From Angustibacter sp049994355 (GTDB lineage Bacteria > Actinomycetota > Actinomycetes > Actinomycetales > Angustibacteraceae), in the NCBI RefSeq assembly GCF_049994355.1, contig NZ_CP188257.1, positions 2,666,001 through 2,730,000 on the forward strand: a DNA stretch of 64,000 bases, read 5' to 3'. Positions 48,001-56,514 of the stretch are shown piece after piece. The position numbers and the translations under genes are program-made. Below the pieces are notes generated by a model. It saw nothing but the letters and a program-made list of their open reading frames with translations. It had not been told where the DNA came from and did not search any database. How positions within the stretch are numbered: the stretch's first letter is position 1; every line of letters starts with the position of its first letter.

Positions 48001-48923
48001 ACGCCGCCCTCGTGGCGGTCGGGTTGATCCAGGCGGACGTGAACAGCAGGCACGGCGACCAGCCGCCGACGTCGAGCTCGTTGAGCGCGCTGCTGCGAGC
48101 GATCGACTCCACGCTGTGGACGGTCGACACCTTCACCGCGATCGGCTCGCCGACCATCGCCGGGCTGGTCGGCCGCCCGGTCGCGGTGGTCCGGCTGACC
48201 GTGCGGCTGGACGCGCCGGACGACGTCGACGAGGTCGACCTGGCCGCGGCGCCAGGCGGCGCGCAGGCCCGACGGGAGGCGTTCGGGGCGCTGGCAGACC
48301 AGCTGTTCCCGTTCCGGCTCGGCGAGCTCGGCCGCAGCGACGACAGCGTGCTCGGCTTCTTCGTCGACGACGACTACCTGCGGTTCCACGTCGTCGACCA
48401 GGTCGTCGCGTCGGCGGCCCTGGAGAGCGGCCGGCAGTCCGGACACCTCGGCCTGCTCGGAACGACCCCGACCACGGACCCGATCGACCACCCCTACCTC
48501 GACCTGGAGGACACCCTGCTCATCCGGCCCGGGCAGACGGTGCGGCTGACAGTGCTGATGCTGCCCGCGGGCAAGCTGCACCTCACGTCAGGAGTGTTGC
48601 CTCGCAAGGTCATGGAGCTCGCCGACGAGTGGGTGACGCCAGGGCTGACGAAGCTGGTCCCGTCGATGCGCGTAGGTCCGGTGCTCGTCGACCCCGCCGA
48701 GATCCGGCTGCCCAACGTGTCGTCCCTCGGCGCTAACCAGCAGTTCACCCGTCGCACCGGCCCGTTGACCTGGAAGGACGACCCGATCCTGGCGTCCACC
48801 ACCAACGCGTACTTGCCGAAGGCGGCGCACGAGGCGCAGGAAGGCTGGATCCGGGTGGCCCCCGCACCGCCTGACCCGGACGCGCCGAGCCAGCCCGCGG
48901 GCGGCGAAGGGAGCCAGCCATGA
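45018..48923 (+). CDS. Fifth gene of giant-protein operon, 1301 residues
   Basis: Starts at GTG 45018 inside the stop of the previous gene (GTGA). Near residues 87-98 is 'GVHLHWALPDAL', followed by 'LPDRWVVVRTLLPEG', a motif pair I associate with large uncharacterised bacterial proteins. The middle contains a charged Gln/Lys-rich patch ('AQQQKKQMRQEQDAQD') and 'WRQPWVPLFVEWQVRL'; the C-terminal third is beta-rich with 'LLIRPGQTVRLTVLMLP'. The acidic Pro-rich end leads straight into the next gene. No signal peptide, transmembrane helix or enzymatic signature. Probably a structural component; function unknown. Confidence 0.78.
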   Translation: MSDPTISSEQLQAAVFSARFAALARADVDLATWKTWDHTLPRNKRILVPIDVQALVVPSQGGEPTVPVGALMDDPLPFDPGEVPAPGVHLHWALPDALLRGQHDEANKSLRMDPLPDRWVVVRTLLPEGARTAYASGWVIDAVHGVVVPLATFSGSIDQALIDASEAPVLSPLDGSSRGTLLWTATYQGAVNRFALHDPLTDLDSLKPLAPHGFHRGRAVYTVAGWWTDASQDPLSGTAGTTGLDRRLAALGWYVTGDGGDDLDEGADPKLSQLATYAGLTSPPSTAPVTTVTEYSQSTVQYSGIEPKTKIAVDEVSEVVIGLALPRYYSMLHGSVLGVPIDGSSAGADDRPAGSAVAATIGLDLDDIAAAFAAPGFGLDPAHRQTAEQLMAAFTGGLLSRIGTSDGLDDLQEREHSDGFWAMPGPPIPGAKPDRLRTEDTTARGPLQVGRKGRAALADSGARFPQVKAQWKTGVIGMTSIDDESAQQQKKQMRQEQDAQDLPVKPAGSDAPVSRDVVRAAPRMFRPTAVMVGLRGVKPSLRHHGDGLFDSQGLRCRYPNEVTTTIEGVVDGAAILATLGSGAIPPEVTRVVREAVVLDGYSWSWLAAAGTSAGVNQEAAVTRVVAEMTRLYGTQSRYDGTGAAFVAEVAGARARRAAAKDGGWEQYHSDTLIVQGQVASEFARFSLAAGTPPSPVALTTWRQPWVPLFVEWQVRLVGSALLDGWSLTDGDLEPGTVGSDVDTTLTGRSPVTTGIAKTLTAAIDQWLVEENQRDTTDPSSSQLDEPDEAALDRLADLLRPLDLVSTSLDGLREQLLGIAYNGLVVRTKAADGTAKPPAVDLPTPLFGGTLTVEKLRAVDAFGRVLDLPTGAIGTTTTLEVAGQPSTVLLRPRIQNQARWLLRMVDPGYALSDDPGLAPEAYVDQLRAALAVTPVSGFLLPDHIDEALEVFDRDGNPLGQVMHDSVTDAVTWEVAPARPLPPDAGPLADIAPHAQHAALVAVGLIQADVNSRHGDQPPTSSSLSALLRAIDSTLWTVDTFTAIGSPTIAGLVGRPVAVVRLTVRLDAPDDVDEVDLAAAPGGAQARREAFGALADQLFPFRLGELGRSDDSVLGFFVDDDYLRFHVVDQVVASAALESGRQSGHLGLLGTTPTTDPIDHPYLDLEDTLLIRPGQTVRLTVLMLPAGKLHLTSGVLPRKVMELADEWVTPGLTKLVPSMRVGPVLVDPAEIRLPNVSSLGANQQFTRRTGPLTWKDDPILASTTNAYLPKAAHEAQEGWIRVAPAPPDPDAPSQPAGGEGSQP

Positions 48924-51900
48924 CTGCCAAGCGGCGCGTAGCGCTCGGCAAGAAGGCGCGCCTGGCTCAGATGCAGGACGGGCTGGACCGCGCCGCCCAG
49001 AAGGCGGCCGGACGCGGCCGAGCCAGGGATCGCGCGGCCTGGAACGCGGCCCGGCTCGGTGGGATCGAGGAGCAGTCGCTGGCCGACGCGATGGCGCGTG
49101 TCCTGGCCGAAGAGGATGCGGCCGCGCCGGCCCCGAAGGCTCTCCCCGCCAAGGCGTTTCCGGATGCGATGGTCGCCGAGGGCCGCTGGGTGCCGATCGG
49201 GCCGTCCGTCGTCCGTCGCGGGCAGGCCAATGACAACCCGCGGGTCACCGGGCGGGTGCGCGACATCTGGGTCGATGAGACCGGCACCCGGGCCTACGCC
49301 GCGACCGCGATGGGCGGGGTCTGGTACACCGAGGACGGCGGGTCCATCTGGACGCCCTTCGGCGGGTGGGCGGAGCGCCCCCGGGTCGTCGGCGGCAGCT
49401 CGAACGCCCGGGCCTGCGGCAGCCTGCTGGTGTGGTTCGGGGGCACGGCCGCGGACGACGTGGTGATGGTCGGCACCGGCGAGCCCACGCCGTTGGAGAC
49501 CGAGACCGGATACGGGGCGCTGGGCGGGATCGGCGTCCTGACCCTGAAACATCCGGTGGCGGACGTCATGACCGGCGATCCGTGGGAGCCGGACAGCGGC
49601 CTCGCTGAGCTGGAGGGGTTCGGCACCTACCGCCTGGTGCGCAGCCCCGCCAGCAAACCCGGAAGCGCATCAGGGGCCGACCAGGACAAGGTGGTCGCGT
49701 GCACGACCCAGGGCGCGTTCCTGGGCACGCGAAAGTCGCTCCCCGCGTCAGGAGGGCTGCCGGTGCGGGACGGGTTCGAGTGGGCCAGGATGCCCACCGT
49801 CCCCAACGTCGCGGTCAGTGATGCCGTCTGGCTCTCGGGCGGACGTCTGGTGATGGCCTTGGTCGGAACGGGGCTGGTCTACACCGACGACCTCGGGGTG
49901 ACGGTGGTGCCCATCGCCGCGACCCAGCAGCCCGCGATCCAGATCACCGACAGGATGAGCCTCGCCCTGGTCGCCGGCACGAACCGGGTGTACCTGCTCG
50001 GCCAGACCGCCGGCGTGCCCACCCTCTGGGTGATCCCCGACGCGATGAACCCTCCGATCCCACCGGCCCTCCTGGTGGACTTGCCCTCGCTGCCGGCTGG
50101 GCTTTGGAACGCCGGACAAAGCCAACAGAACTACGACCAGGCGATCGCCGTGGACGTCGTCGCCGCGAAGGATCGGGTCTACGTCGGCGGAAGCACCGTC
50201 TCGGTATTGGCGGCCTGGGCCGCGAGCCTGTACTGCTACGAGGTGGTCGCAGGCGCGCTGCAGGCCGTGCCGACGGTATCGGGAGTCGCGGCTCCACCAG
50301 CGGGCGCCGGCGCCAACGTGCCCGGCCTGATCGGCAACAACGTGCATGCAGACGTCCACGTGATCCGCCTGACCGGTAAGGCTCCCGCGCCACGTCAGGC
50401 CTGGGTGGGCACGGACGGCGGCGTGTTCGTCTCGGACCGCGCGGGACGGGTGCACACGTTCGCGTCCATGAGCAACGGGATGGGCTCGCTGCAGGCGGTG
50501 TTCATCCGCAACCACCCGGTGTCCGGGCACCTGGTCGCAGCGGGCTACCAGGACAACGGCACCCAGGTCCGCACCGGCGACACCGTCTGGGACGAGCGCT
50601 TCCAGAGCGATGGCGGCGGCGTCGCGTTCGTGCCCACCGCCCCGCACCTTCTCATCAGGCAGTACCTCAACGCACGCTGGTACTGCACGTCGAGCACGGC
50701 TTTCGTCGACCCGATATCCCGCTCGCCCGGCACGCCGAACGTCCCTGCGCTCGACCCCGAGAGCCGCGCCTCTGCGGCGTACTCGGGCGTCGCGACCATC
50801 GTTGTCGGCCCCAATCGCAGCCGGGTCGCCATCGGCACCGACCGGGTGTGGCTGAGTGAGGACCTGGGCGTCGCCCTTCCGAACACCTGGCTGACCCTCC
50901 CCTATCCGCCTGGCGTCCTACTCAAGGACGGCCGCCTGGGTCCGCCGCCAGGAAGCCCCACCCCGGCCCAGCGGGCGATGGGGGTGCCGACGCCCGCCAT
51001 CGGTGCGGTGTTGGCCCTGTCCTGGGTGAAACCGACCGAGCTGCTGGCTCTCTACCAGCAGGGCATCGTGCGCTACACCGAGGCCCCGCCCGGGACGTGG
51101 ACGACCAAGACCTGGCGGCTGACCGACGCGTCCGTCGCGATCTCCCGGCACACGACGCCGACGGACATCTGCGCGATCCCCGACGTGCGCAACTTCTACG
51201 TCAGCACGATCGGCGAGCCCGGCAAGATCGAGGAGACGCTCTGGTTCTACAGCCCGACGGGCGACACCTTCCAACGGACCAAACTGCGACACGTGCTCGA
51301 CAAGGTCGGGCCCCCTCTCGTCGTCGGGCCGCGAGACCCGGCGTTCGCAGTCGCGCTGGACCCCGCCGACCCGAAGGTCGTGTTCGTCGGAACCGCGACC
51401 GGAGTCTGGCGCGGCGAACGCAAGACCCCGCAGGGAGACCACGAGTGGCATTCCTACGTCAATGGACTGCCGCAGTCCGTCGTCCAGGATCTGCAGACCT
51501 GGAGGGACCCGGCAGGAGGTTCGCTACGGCTGCTGCGCGCCGGCCTGCAGTCCCGGGGCGTCTGGGAGGTCGACCTCAGCGCCAAAGCACAACGAGCGAC
51601 GTGGATCCGGTCCAGCGCCCACGACAACCGGCGCCTGCCGCTCGCACCCGCCCCGGACCCGCTGGCGACGCCACCACCGCCACCGCCGCCACCGCCACAC
51701 GTGCTGGTCAGCTCCAGCCCGGACATCGTCGTCCGCCCGGAGTCGCCGGTGATCTTCCCGCCCGCGTTCCTCGGTGCCCCGGCGATCACCAAGGGCGGGG
51801 CCACGCCCTACCAGGTGTGGACGTTCCAGACCGCCTTCCGCTGGCTCTACCCGAGCGTCGTCGCGGACGGCCAGTGGTCCGACGCGTTCGACAACCTGCT

Positions 51901-52636
51901 CATGCACCACCGCACCACGATGGGCAAGACGGCAGTGGCGGAGATCGACGCGGACGTCTGGGCCAACGTCGTAGGCACGATGGCGGGCGGTCTGGTCACC
52001 GGCGGCGTCCGGGTCAAGGCAGACGGCAAAGTTACGACGGCACCGGCCGACCCGCTGGCCGTCTACCGCGCCCCCTGGCAGACCCCGCGGGCGCCGAAGG
52101 CCCCACCGAGCGAGGTCGACTTCCTCGACCTCGTCGTCCCGGCGCGGCCGGGACCGCCCTGGGAGGTCTACAAGGAGCTGTCCGTGGTGGACGTGCTGAC
52201 CCACCACCGCGACGGGCGCCCGACGGACGGCGCGTACGCAGCCCTGCTCTGGCGCTCGGGCGCCACGGCGGCTGACCTGATGGCGTTGCCCGCGCTGCCA
52301 GTGCTGACCTACCTGACGTCGGTAGCCGGGAGCGGCGCGCTGGCAGCGGCGCCCGCGGGCTGGACGGTTGCATTGTCCGGGGCGAACGCACGCTGGACCG
52401 TGCCGGTCCCCGTGGACGGCAGGCTTCCCCGCGGCGCCACCATTCCGGTCGACCTGCGCGCGGCCGGGCCGCACGTGCTCCTCCTGGCCTTCGTCTGCTC
52501 GACGGACGACGACGCGGTGCCGGCCCCTTCGACGAGTGCGATCGCCTCCGTGATGCCCCTGTCGATCACCGAGCTGGTCACCTGCTGGCCGTATGCCGCG
52601 GCGCGCGTCGTCAGCGTCTCGGTTCGACCGCGATGA
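48920..52636 (+). CDS. Sixth gene of giant-protein operon: BNR/sortilin-like beta-propeller
   Basis: 1238 residues, ATG 48920 overlapping the previous stop (ATGA). Residues 1-80 are basic and helical. From about 85 to 890 the sequence has beta-propeller character: an Asp-box 'TEDGGSIW' at 137-144, degenerate ones in 'YTDDLGVTV' and 'LSEDLGVAL', 'VFVGTATGVWRGE', and a closing 'GLPQSVVQDLQTW'. Nine consecutive prolines (918-926) form a linker to a C-terminal domain with 'WTFQTAFRWLYPS' and 'AAGPHVLLLAFVCS'. There is no signal peptide, unusual for BNR proteins, which argues for a cytoplasmic binding or scaffold role. Last gene of the operon. Confidence 0.8.
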   Translation: MTAKRRVALGKKARLAQMQDGLDRAAQKAAGRGRARDRAAWNAARLGGIEEQSLADAMARVLAEEDAAAPAPKALPAKAFPDAMVAEGRWVPIGPSVVRRGQANDNPRVTGRVRDIWVDETGTRAYAATAMGGVWYTEDGGSIWTPFGGWAERPRVVGGSSNARACGSLLVWFGGTAADDVVMVGTGEPTPLETETGYGALGGIGVLTLKHPVADVMTGDPWEPDSGLAELEGFGTYRLVRSPASKPGSASGADQDKVVACTTQGAFLGTRKSLPASGGLPVRDGFEWARMPTVPNVAVSDAVWLSGGRLVMALVGTGLVYTDDLGVTVVPIAATQQPAIQITDRMSLALVAGTNRVYLLGQTAGVPTLWVIPDAMNPPIPPALLVDLPSLPAGLWNAGQSQQNYDQAIAVDVVAAKDRVYVGGSTVSVLAAWAASLYCYEVVAGALQAVPTVSGVAAPPAGAGANVPGLIGNNVHADVHVIRLTGKAPAPRQAWVGTDGGVFVSDRAGRVHTFASMSNGMGSLQAVFIRNHPVSGHLVAAGYQDNGTQVRTGDTVWDERFQSDGGGVAFVPTAPHLLIRQYLNARWYCTSSTAFVDPISRSPGTPNVPALDPESRASAAYSGVATIVVGPNRSRVAIGTDRVWLSEDLGVALPNTWLTLPYPPGVLLKDGRLGPPPGSPTPAQRAMGVPTPAIGAVLALSWVKPTELLALYQQGIVRYTEAPPGTWTTKTWRLTDASVAISRHTTPTDICAIPDVRNFYVSTIGEPGKIEETLWFYSPTGDTFQRTKLRHVLDKVGPPLVVGPRDPAFAVALDPADPKVVFVGTATGVWRGERKTPQGDHEWHSYVNGLPQSVVQDLQTWRDPAGGSLRLLRAGLQSRGVWEVDLSAKAQRATWIRSSAHDNRRLPLAPAPDPLATPPPPPPPPPHVLVSSSPDIVVRPESPVIFPPAFLGAPAITKGGATPYQVWTFQTAFRWLYPSVVADGQWSDAFDNLLMHHRTTMGKTAVAEIDADVWANVVGTMAGGLVTGGVRVKADGKVTTAPADPLAVYRAPWQTPRAPKAPPSEVDFLDLVVPARPGPPWEVYKELSVVDVLTHHRDGRPTDGAYAALLWRSGATAADLMALPALPVLTYLTSVAGSGALAAAPAGWTVALSGANARWTVPVPVDGRLPRGATIPVDLRAAGPHVLLLAFVCSTDDDAVPAPSTSAIASVMPLSITELVTCWPYAAARVVSVSVRPR

Positions 52637-52902
52637 ACCTGTGATGACCAGCCATCGTGCGGGTGGCGACCATGACCCAATGACGCCGGAAGTCACCCGG
52701 TCGAGTGTCAGGTACTTCCAGCGTGGCGCAATCACGTGACCGAGGACCGCACGCCGAGCGACAGGTGTGCGGGCGAGTAACCTCCGCTGCCACGCCAACA
52801 TTTGTGGTTCATTCCGGATGGCCGTGTCGGATTCGCCTGTCGCCGCTCGTGGTGTAGGTGAGTGCGGACCACCGGGTCCACCACAGGAGAAGGAGAGCCG
52901 TC

Positions 52903-53262
52903 ATGGCCGAGTACCTCATGTACTTCAACCAACAGTGGGTGGGCGATCACACCGAGGAGTGGTTCCGGGGACGGGGGCCGCTCGCAATGGCGGTTGTGGA
53001 GGAGATGAAGGCAGCCGGCGTGTACGTCTTCGCCGGGGGGTTGGAGGAGGAGGACGGCCCGGTCTACAGCGCCGACACCACGAGCGGCACCCTGATGATC
53101 ACCGACGGACCGTACGTCGAGACCAAGGAGTTTCTGGGCGGGTTCGCCGTGGTGGACGTGGCCGACGACGAGGCCGCCAAGATGTGGGCGGGCAAGGTCG
53201 CGCAGGCGTGCGGCTGGCCCCACGAGGTTCGCCGCTTTAAGCCGCAACCCCGGGCCACATGA
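52903..53262 (+). CDS. YciI-like (DGPF) family protein
   Basis: 119 residues from ATG 52903, behind GGAGAAGGAG. 'MAEYLMYFNQQWVG' and 'MITDGPYVETKEFLGGFAVV' are typical of YciI/DGPF-domain proteins, a ferredoxin-like dimer fold that often sits beside ECF sigma factors, though none is next to it here. The 266-bp gap before it contains no other gene that I can see. Function of the family is largely unknown. Confidence 0.9.
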   Translation: MAEYLMYFNQQWVGDHTEEWFRGRGPLAMAVVEEMKAAGVYVFAGGLEEEDGPVYSADTTSGTLMITDGPYVETKEFLGGFAVVDVADDEAAKMWAGKVAQACGWPHEVRRFKPQPRAT

Positions 53263-53307
53263 CTCTTGCCTGAAGCGCACTCAACTGCCGCCGAGCTCTT
53301 GACCGGC

Positions 53308-55056
53308 CTACCGGCCCACTCTCGCTTGACCGGCCGTCGTCCCCTGCCCGGCGTACCTGCCCCGCGGGCCCAACCGGGCGAGACTTTCGAGACCAGTGGC
53401 GGCGGCGAGCCCCAGCAGCACGCCGAACGCGATCCCGATCATGGCCGCACCGGTGGTCAGCAACGACTCGAACCCGCTCACTCGGCTTGGCCCGAGGACC
53501 TGCGTCAGCCCGACCAGCCCTAGCGCACCGGGCACCAGCAGCCAGAAAGCAGGTAGGAAGCTGACCATGGTGGCCGGTCCGGAGGGCAAGGTGGCGACAT
53601 ACACCGCGACCGGGGTCATCAGCAGCGCGCCGGTGAAGGCGGAGAGTGCGCCGCCGAGCAGGAACCCGCCCAGCACCTGCCCTGCGTACGCGACGTACAG
53701 CACCAGCAGGATCCAGCCGGCGGCCCGCCGACGAGCGCAACGATGGACGACGACGCCGACGCCGAACACGGCGACACCGAGCCACGGCGCCAGGTCGTTG
53801 AGGGTGCTCGAGTCCGCACCACTGACCTGGATTGCCGGGGTCCCGACCAGCTGCGCCGCAACGAGGATCCCCAATGCGAGCAGGGTCAGTTGCATGAGGC
53901 CCGCAACGAGACGGCTCGCACCGGAGACCATTTGACCGGTGGCAAGCTCGATGACCGACGTCGTCAGCAGCGCACCGGGCAGGAACATGACCAGTGGAGC
54001 GATCAGGGGGGCCAGAACGCCGACGTCCAGACCGGTGCGGGGCAGCAGGAAGACAACGGTGGCGACGACGAACGCGGACAGGACCGGAACGAACACCTGA
54101 TAGGCGAACGTCACCCTTCGGGTGGCGACCCGAGCAAGCCCGACTGCGGCGCCGAGGACGGCGGCAACGGCGAGGTCGATCGCCTTGCCTCCCAGGATGA
54201 TCGCCAGGCCCACGGTGAGAACGACGTGGCCGACCACGGTGGCCGGCGTGGAGAACGGGGCACTGCTGGTGCTCGCGGCCTGCAACGCGGACAGGCCCTC
54301 GCGCGGCCCGAGCCGTCCGCGCGCGGCGGAATCGGCGACGGCGTACACCGCATCGACCTGGTCCAACCGCAGCGGTGAGACGCCGGCCACGGTGACCGAT
54401 GTCAGCACCTCCCGCTCGCCGGGCAGCGACACGATCAGCGCGGTCGGCAGGACGACGATCCCGGTGGCACTGACGCCGTTGGTCTCCGCGACCCGGCGCA
54501 GCGTGTCCTGGATGTGCGTGACCGGGTCCCCGGAGTCAACCATCGCCTTGCCCAGGGCCGCCAGGAAGGCGACCGTCTCTTGCTGCGGGACGGACTCCGA
54601 ATCGTTCCTGGTCGGCGACCCGGCCTCCGCTTGTCCGGGCGTGTCGGTCGCCACAGCCTCGCCACGGCGCACCTTCCGCGCCCGCCGACCCGAGACCGCG
54701 AGGATGAGCGCCGCCAGCGCCAGGACGGCCACGGCCACCACGATCGTGGCGGACGGCAGCGTCGAGGTGGCGGCCGCGGGTTGGCTGACACCGGTTCCCG
54801 GCGTGGGTTGTGCGCTCGCCGAAGGCCGCACGGAAGCGGTCGGGGTAACCCTTGTCGGGGTGCTTGACGTCGTCGCCGAGACCGTCGGCGTCGCGTCCGC
54901 TGTCGAGGTCGGCTCGGATGTCGTCGGGGTCGGGGTGCCGGACGCGGTCGGTGTGGCTGTTGGAGTTGGCGACTGCTCGCCCTGCGTCGGGCTCGGCGTG
55001 GCCGCCTGCGGCAACGCCAAGAGGGCAATAGCAGCTGCCGGACCCTGAGTCACCAC
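53308..55056 (-). CDS. ThrE-type threonine/serine exporter with Ser/Thr/Pro-rich extension
   Basis: 582 residues from GTG 55056. After a hydrophobic start (~20 residues) comes an ~80-residue stretch almost wholly of Pro, Thr, Ser and Ala, then a membrane helix ('TIVVAVAVLALAALILAV') and the ThrE region: a soluble domain with 'FLAALGKAMVDSGDPVTHIQ' and 'LPTALIVSLPG', followed by about ten membrane helices in two halves. ThrE exports threonine and serine in corynebacteria, where the soluble N-terminal region is also present. The Pro/Thr extension is odd: it follows a probable signal anchor and would lie outside the membrane. Substrate not proven. Confidence 0.85.
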   Translation of the reverse strand: MVTQGPAAAIALLALPQAATPSPTQGEQSPTPTATPTASGTPTPTTSEPTSTADATPTVSATTSSTPTRVTPTASVRPSASAQPTPGTGVSQPAAATSTLPSATIVVAVAVLALAALILAVSGRRARKVRRGEAVATDTPGQAEAGSPTRNDSESVPQQETVAFLAALGKAMVDSGDPVTHIQDTLRRVAETNGVSATGIVVLPTALIVSLPGEREVLTSVTVAGVSPLRLDQVDAVYAVADSAARGRLGPREGLSALQAASTSSAPFSTPATVVGHVVLTVGLAIILGGKAIDLAVAAVLGAAVGLARVATRRVTFAYQVFVPVLSAFVVATVVFLLPRTGLDVGVLAPLIAPLVMFLPGALLTTSVIELATGQMVSGASRLVAGLMQLTLLALGILVAAQLVGTPAIQVSGADSSTLNDLAPWLGVAVFGVGVVVHRCARRRAAGWILLVLYVAYAGQVLGGFLLGGALSAFTGALLMTPVAVYVATLPSGPATMVSFLPAFWLLVPGALGLVGLTQVLGPSRVSGFESLLTTGAAMIGIAFGVLLGLAAATGLESLARLGPRGRYAGQGTTAGQARVGR

Positions 55057-55174
55057 AACGCCCTTCGATGCGTGGCTGCCGAGAGGGCGGTCGTCGCCTC
55101 CCCGTCCGCCACCGGGCGAGCTACGCCCGCCCGGTGGCTGACCGATCTAGGGGAGAGTCCCATCGCACCCCTCG

Positions 55175-55762
55175 TCAGTCCGAGGAGTCCTTGCCTTCCT
55201 GCTCGGCCTCCGCCTCCTTGGCGGCGGCCTTCAGGTCGCTGGCAGTCACACTGTCCACGGTCGACTCGACGATCGCCTCGGCAGCGGCCAGCGCGTTGCG
55301 GATCTTCACCGCGCCGGGGTCGGAGACCAAGGCCACGATGCCCGAGTGTCCCGGTGCGATGGCGTTCTCCAACCGGTCGGCGATCTCCTTGCGGTGATGC
55401 AGCTGGCGTGCCTTGCCGACAGCCGCACCGCCGACGCCGAGGGCTGCAGCACTGCCGATGATCGAAGGCGGGAAGATGACGCCCAGTACGGCCCCGCCGA
55501 CCAGCCCCCAGGTCAGACCTCGCTTCGTGCTGTGGTCGGTGGCCCGGTGGATGTTCAGCTCGCCGTCGGCCCCACGCTCGACGACGACCACGCCCTCGAC
55601 CTCGACGTGGCGGCCGTCTTCCATCTCCTTGAGGGCCTCGTACGCTTGCCATGCGGTCTCGGTGTCGGCGAAATCGGCGACGAAAAGGGTGTACGCGCCG
55701 TCGGAAACGATGGCGGCGGCCGCGCTCACGTCGGGGGTGTCGCTAGAACTGTTGTCACTCAT
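55175..55762 (-). CDS. DUF1269 family membrane-associated protein
   Basis: 195 residues from ATG 55762, behind CGAGGAGACACC. 'YTLFVADFADTETAWQAYEA' and 'EVEGVVVVERGADGELNIHR' are the front of DUF1269; a Gly-rich hydrophobic pair follows ('GLVGGAVLGVIFPPSII', 'AAALGVGGAAVG'), then a helical domain and a charged Glu/Lys tail. The family is common in actinobacteria and often next to SHOCT-domain proteins, as here. Function unknown, sometimes linked to stress. Confidence 0.85.
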   Translation of the reverse strand: MSDNSSSDTPDVSAAAAIVSDGAYTLFVADFADTETAWQAYEALKEMEDGRHVEVEGVVVVERGADGELNIHRATDHSTKRGLTWGLVGGAVLGVIFPPSIIGSAAALGVGGAAVGKARQLHHRKEIADRLENAIAPGHSGIVALVSDPGAVKIRNALAAAEAIVESTVDSVTASDLKAAAKEAEAEQEGKDSSD

Positions 55763-55834
55763 GGTGTCTCCTCGTTCGAAGGAATGGATCGCACTGGCCA
55801 CGCTGGCAGCCCCGGACACTGCCGGGTCGAAGGT

Positions 55835-56227
55835 TCAGGCGAGCGCCTTGGCCTTGAGCGCGTCGAACTCGGCCTGGGTGATGGTGCCCGAGTCCAGCAG
55901 CGACTTGGCGTTGGCGATCTGCTCCGTCGGACCTGACGGGGCGGCGACCTGCTTGATGTAGTCGTCCTGGGCGGCCCGGCGCCTCACGAGCTCGGCCATC
56001 TGGCGCTCGTTCATGCTCTTGCCCCGGGCGATCAGGTAGATCAGCGCACCGAGCCATGGCACGAAGATGAGCAGGATGGCCCAGCCGGCCTTGCCCCAGC
56101 CGCTCAGCGAGCTGTCGCTGAACATGTCGAAGAGGCAGCGGAACCACACCATCAGCGCGGCGATCCAGATGAAGAACCAGAAGCTCCAGAGCAGAACCTC
56201 GCCGAAGCTGGTGGTCATTGCGTCCAT
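55835..56227 (-). CDS. PLDc_N plus SHOCT domain membrane protein
   Basis: 130 residues from ATG 56227, behind AGGGAATGAA. Two membrane helices ('LLWSFWFFIWIAALMVWF' and 'KAGWAILLIFVPWLGALIYL') with 'DMFSDSSLSGWGKAGW' between them form a PLDc_N unit (the phospholipase D N-terminal membrane segment, without the enzyme). The C-terminal 'IANAKSLLDSGTITQAEFDA' plus 'LKAKAL' is a SHOCT helix pair. The DUF1269 gene lies 72 bases downstream, so they may form an operon. Confidence 0.9.
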   Translation of the reverse strand: MDAMTTSFGEVLLWSFWFFIWIAALMVWFRCLFDMFSDSSLSGWGKAGWAILLIFVPWLGALIYLIARGKSMNERQMAELVRRRAAQDDYIKQVAAPSGPTEQIANAKSLLDSGTITQAEFDALKAKALA

Positions 56228-56514
56228 TTCATTCCCTCTCGTGTGCGTTGAAGATCTTCCTGCGGTGGCGGACCAGAACTGCCCCTCGTCGCGGTCGGTC
56301 GTCCAGCGAAGCCAGACAGCCGGCACCGCGGAATCGAGCAGCGTCGCCCTGGCCACGACCGAGCGGGCCGGTTCGCGTCACGTGCCCCCTCCCCTCGGGT
56401 CTGCCGGGACGACCGCCTCAACGATCATCGCTGACGCCGGGGGGCAAAGCCAGAGTCGGTCGGGGGGTTGACGTCGGTGCGTTAGTGCTCGCCGGACGCG
56501 GCCCAGACCGCCAG

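Noticed and set aside
44973..48581. Another ~1200-codon minus-strand frame across the fifth operon gene
   Set aside because: Same reasons: antisense, no recognisable motif, and it crosses the start of a coupled gene.
31547..52636. Reading the giant operon as a contractile injection system or prophage tail
   Set aside because: No sheath, tube, baseplate spike, AAA+ ATPase, terminase or tape-measure signature was found in the six proteins.
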